A stretch of 7,842 bases of DNA, taken from assembly GCA_036519575.1 (NCBI GenBank), contig DATDKZ010000202.1, positions 1 through 7,842 on the forward strand, written 5' to 3'. How positions within the stretch are numbered: the first letter of the stretch is position 1; each line of letters begins with the position of its first letter. Of the stretch, positions 6,077 through 7,842 are shown one piece after another. The notes below the pieces were generated by a model. The model saw only the letters and a list, made by a program, of their open reading frames with translations. It searched no databases and was not told the DNA's origin. The position numbers were made by a program, and so were the translations under genes. The stretch is from AC-69 sp036519575. GTDB lineage: Bacteria > Actinomycetota > UBA4738 > HRBIN12.

Positions 6077-7125
6077 AACGGGCGCACCACCGCAAGGTCC
6101 GCATGTTCGTCGGGCCGAGCCGTCACGCCCGGCTCCGGGCCATGGCGGCGGGATGGCTGGCGCCGGTTGCGGCTGCGCTCCTGGTGGTCGGAGGCGTGGT
6201 GGCGTGGGGCACCGTGTCGACTCGCGACCAGGACGGGGCGCCCGCATCGGGAAGTTCGTTCGCCCCCTCGAAGCTCCTGCTGCTCGAGCTCCGGTCGAGG
6301 GACGCGGTCATGATCGCGGTCGTCGGGTCTTCGGGGACCCCGCCGCCGGCCGCGCTCGCTATTCCCCCGAACGTGGTGATGACGATCCCAGGCCAGGGTG
6401 ACGGCATGGTCAAAGAGGTCACTCCCCTCAACGGATCCGAAGCCGCCGTGGCCATCTCCAACCTCATCGGCGCGTGGATCCCGCACTATGTCGTGACGGA
6501 TCCGAGCCATCTCGCAGTGGTCGTGGACCGGGTGGGAGGGATCCAGCTGTTCGGCTCGATGGCGAGTGGTGAGGAGGTGGTCGCCGGTCTGACGGAGCCC
6601 GGGCCGGCCCGAGCCCTGACGTGGCGCGAGACGCTCATCGGGTTGTTCGAGGTGGGTCCTCGATGGGCACCCGACGACTTCCTCGGATCCGACGATGCGG
6701 CCACGGGGACCCGGCTCCTCACGGCGGCGAAGGGCGCCGCTTTGCAGGCCCTCCCCACTGCCGACGTGACGCCCGGATACCTCCGGCCGGACTACGAGGC
6801 GGTGGCAGCCCTCATGAAGGAGCGGTTCGGCATGGCCAGACAACCGCCGGTCCGGGTGCTCGTGCTGAACGGAACCGGCAGCCCCGGCGTGGGTGAGTTG
6901 GTGGCCGAGCGCCTCATCCCGGAGGGCTACCGGGTGGTGGTCTCGGAGAACGCGGCGAGCTTCGACCATCGGGAGACGCTCGTCGTGGCGGGCTCCGAGG
7001 AGTTCCGTCAGGCGGCCGAGCGGATCCGACGGCTCCTGGGGGTGGGAGCGTTGTCGGTGTCCGCGGTACCCTCGGGGCTGGGAGAGGTCACGATCCTGGT
7101 AGGAGAGGACTACACGAACGGATGA
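6073..7125 (+). CDS. Membrane-anchored LCP-like protein with LytR C-terminal domain
   Basis: A 350-aa protein with a short basic cytoplasmic tail (RKVRMF, SRHARLR), one membrane segment at about 27-47 (WLAPVAAALLVVGGVVAW), and an extracellular remainder. Residues about 66-220 follow the layout of LytR-CpsA-Psr domains, which attach glycopolymers to peptidoglycan: a IPPNVVMTIPG strand (97-107) where active members have IPRDT-like, KEVTPLNG (114-121) in place of KINAAY..GG, then IPHYVVTDPSHLAVVVDRVGGI (from 136). The key Arg of the IPRD motif is replaced by Pro, so catalysis is doubtful. Residues about 259-343 (VRVLVLNGTGSPGVGELVAERL onward) match a LytR_C domain. Start ATG 6073 overlaps the nadD stop; a GAGAAGG (6053-6059) lies upstream. 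LCP/LytR_C proteins between nadD and rsfS also occur in other actinobacteria. I read it as a non-catalytic LCP relative, with moderate certainty. Confidence 0.85.
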   Translation: MKRAHHRKVRMFVGPSRHARLRAMAAGWLAPVAAALLVVGGVVAWGTVSTRDQDGAPASGSSFAPSKLLLLELRSRDAVMIAVVGSSGTPPPAALAIPPNVVMTIPGQGDGMVKEVTPLNGSEAAVAISNLIGAWIPHYVVTDPSHLAVVVDRVGGIQLFGSMASGEEVVAGLTEPGPARALTWRETLIGLFEVGPRWAPDDFLGSDDAATGTRLLTAAKGAALQALPTADVTPGYLRPDYEAVAALMKERFGMARQPPVRVLVLNGTGSPGVGELVAERLIPEGYRVVVSENAASFDHRETLVVAGSEEFRQAAERIRRLLGVGALSVSAVPSGLGEVTILVGEDYTNG

Positions 7126-7140
7126 CGGTGGAAGAAGGCA

Positions 7141-7530
7141 GTGCCCGGTAACGCCGCCGGGATCCCGGAGAGCAAGGAGGTGGCGGTGGCGGCGGCGCGG
7201 GCCGCGGCCGCCAAGCAGGGCGCGGATATAGCGATCCTGGACGTCCACGAGCTCATCGTCATCACCGATTTCTTCGTGATCGCGAGCGGATCCAGCGACC
7301 GGCAGGTCAGGACCATCGTCGACGAGGTGGAGAAGGCTGTCCGGGAACGAGGGGTGCGCCCGGTCCGCCGTGAGGGCGAGACCGAGAACCGGTGGGTTCT
7401 CCTGGATTACGTCGACGTGGTGGTTCACGTGTTCGCCGACGAGGAGCGCCAGTACTACGACCTGGAGCGGTTGTGGCGCGACGCTCCTCGAGTCAGGTGG
7501 CAGGACTCGGACGCGGTCTCATCGGGCTGA
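7141..7530 (+). CDS. rsfS: Ribosomal silencing factor RsfS
   Basis: RsfS (129 aa) binds uL14 on the 50S subunit and blocks joining with 30S when nutrients are scarce. The blocks ITDFFVIASGSSDRQV (41-56), VRREGE (75-80), WVLLDYVDVVVHVF (85-98) and YYDLERLW (105-112) are diagnostic. The GTG at 7141 is chosen because the first family helix (SKEVAVAAARAAAAKQGAD, 11-29) needs it; GGTGGAAGAAGG (7127-7138) precedes it at short spacing. AAGGAG (7174-7179) lies 6 bases before an in-frame GTG at 7186, a possible shorter start that would cut into that helix. It follows the LCP-like gene by 15 bases and is the last protein gene of the run. Confidence 0.95.
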   Translation: MPGNAAGIPESKEVAVAAARAAAAKQGADIAILDVHELIVITDFFVIASGSSDRQVRTIVDEVEKAVRERGVRPVRREGETENRWVLLDYVDVVVHVFADEERQYYDLERLWRDAPRVRWQDSDAVSSG

Positions 7531-7531
7531 G

Positions 7532-7537
7532 TACACT
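7532..7537 (+). promoter_or_regulatory. Candidate -10 box for the tRNA-Ala gene
   Basis: TACACT fits the TANNNT -10 pattern and ends 12 bases before the tRNA, which would place the transcription start about 6 bases upstream of the mature 5' end. No good -35 is visible. It begins just after the rsfS stop, so read-through from the rsfS operon is the alternative. Confidence 0.3.
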
Positions 7538-7549
7538 ATCGGTCTGCCT

Positions 7550-7622
7550 GGGCCCATAGCTCAGCTGGTAGAGCACATGGCTGGCAGCCATGAGGTCAGG
7601 GGTTCGAATCCCCTTGGGTCCA
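7550..7622 (+). tRNA. tRNA-Ala (anticodon GGC)
   Basis: A complete 73-base cloverleaf. The acceptor stem is GGGCCCA/TGGGTCC (7550-7556/7615-7621). The D arm has GCTC/GAGC (7559-7562/7571-7574), the anticodon stem CATGG/CCATG (7576-7580/7588-7592) with loop CTGGCAG and anticodon GGC at 7583-7585, and the T arm AGGGG/CCCCT with loop TTCGAAT. The third pair is G3:U70, the main identity element of alanine tRNAs, and the discriminator base is A (7622). The 3' CCA is not encoded. The 3' part overlaps the antisense tail of a recombinase remnant. Confidence 0.98.
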
Positions 7623-7842
7623 CTTTCAGCCCCTTATTCGAACTCGGGCGAGAGAACAGAGGCGCGAAGACCTCAGAGAACTCCGCTCTGCCGATCTTGC
7701 GATCCTTGATGTAGACGGCCTCGAGCACCGCGTCGTTGAAGCGCCGTCGCATCGGCGGGCGCGCCTTCAGGTAGGCCGCGTGTCAGTTGCCGGCGAGCCG
7801 GATGGCAGTTCGGAGGACATCCTGCCAACCCCCGAGGTTGCC
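7561..7842 (-). pseudogene. C-terminal part of a site-specific (serine-type) recombinase, interrupted by TGA
   Basis: Reading the minus strand from the window edge gives 93 codons in one frame with a single internal stop (TGA at 7785-7783). The translation runs GNLGGWQDVLRTAIRLAGN, stop, HAAYLKARPPMRRRFNDAV, then EAVYIKDRKIGRAEFSEVFA. This resembles the region near the C terminus of large serine recombinases (AY..A....RR.FN.A..E.VY pattern). The TGA stands where related proteins often have Cys, so one base change (TGC to TGA) would explain it. The last 20 or so residues (VDPRGFEPLTSWLPAMC) are the antisense of the tRNA-Ala gene, an ending often seen for integrases that lie against their tRNA target. 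The rest of the gene is beyond the window. It may be a decayed remnant, or an intact gene with a sequence error. Serine-type rather than another recombinase type is a family-pattern judgement. Confidence 0.6.

Noticed and set aside
7122..7151. ATGA overlap at the end of the LCP-like gene as a possible rsfS start
   Set aside because: The ATG at 7122 is out of frame with rsfS and reaches a TAA after 9 codons.
6046..7428. A 460-codon open frame on the minus strand opposite the LCP-like gene and rsfS
   Set aside because: It is antisense to two well-supported genes, and its His/Arg/Pro-rich composition is typical of a shadow frame in GC-rich coding DNA.
7561..7752. A free-standing 63-aa minus-strand protein
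   Set aside because: The same frame continues upstream with recombinase-like sequence beyond one TGA, and its C-terminal third is simply the complement of tRNA-Ala.
7783..7785. TGA in the recombinase frame read as selenocysteine or as a recoded codon
   Set aside because: No selenocysteine insertion element was seen, every other gene here uses TGA or TAG as a normal stop, and a point mutation or base error explains it more simply.

Overview
The window looks like an ordinary, GC-rich chromosomal housekeeping segment of an actinobacterium, probably an uncultured lineage. The evidence is the strong G/C bias at third positions, the order RNase E/G, L21, L27, Obg, NadD, LCP/LytR_C-type protein, RsfS, the N-terminally extended RNase E, and genes that start without a Shine-Dalgarno sequence. 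The class cannot be settled from the sequence alone.

Layout. Positions 1-377 hold no convincing gene. They read as a promoter plus a long leader, rich in inverted repeats, for the RNase E gene. Positions 378-2970 carry rne/rng and rplU, coupled with a 10-base gap. rpmA (2999-3250) follows and seems to have its own extended -10 promoter and a leaderless or near-leaderless start. One unrecognised gene runs on the minus strand (3257-3709), tail to tail with rpmA and head to head with obgE. From 3736 to 7530 there is a tight plus-strand run: obgE, a DinB-like gene, nadD, a membrane-anchored degenerate LCP plus LytR_C protein, and rsfS. Gaps are at most about 40 bases and one junction is an ATGA overlap. 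A tRNA-Ala(GGC) gene with the G3:U70 identity pair lies at 7550-7622. From the window end back into the antisense strand of that tRNA runs the C-terminal end of what looks like a site-specific serine recombinase. It carries an in-frame TGA and marks the tRNA as a probable integration site.

How the genes work together. Most serve RNA and ribosome biology: RNase E/G for rRNA maturation and mRNA decay, L21 and L27 in the large subunit, Obg for 50S assembly, RsfS for silencing the 50S subunit, and tRNA-Ala. NadD makes NAD. The LCP-like protein belongs by family to cell-envelope work.

I found no clear undescribed multi-gene system. The items most worth a second look are the recombinase remnant running into the tRNA, the structured rne leader, the 285-residue basic/acidic N-terminal arm of RNase E, the LCP-like protein without its family's core residues, and the minus-strand orphan splitting the ribosomal operon.
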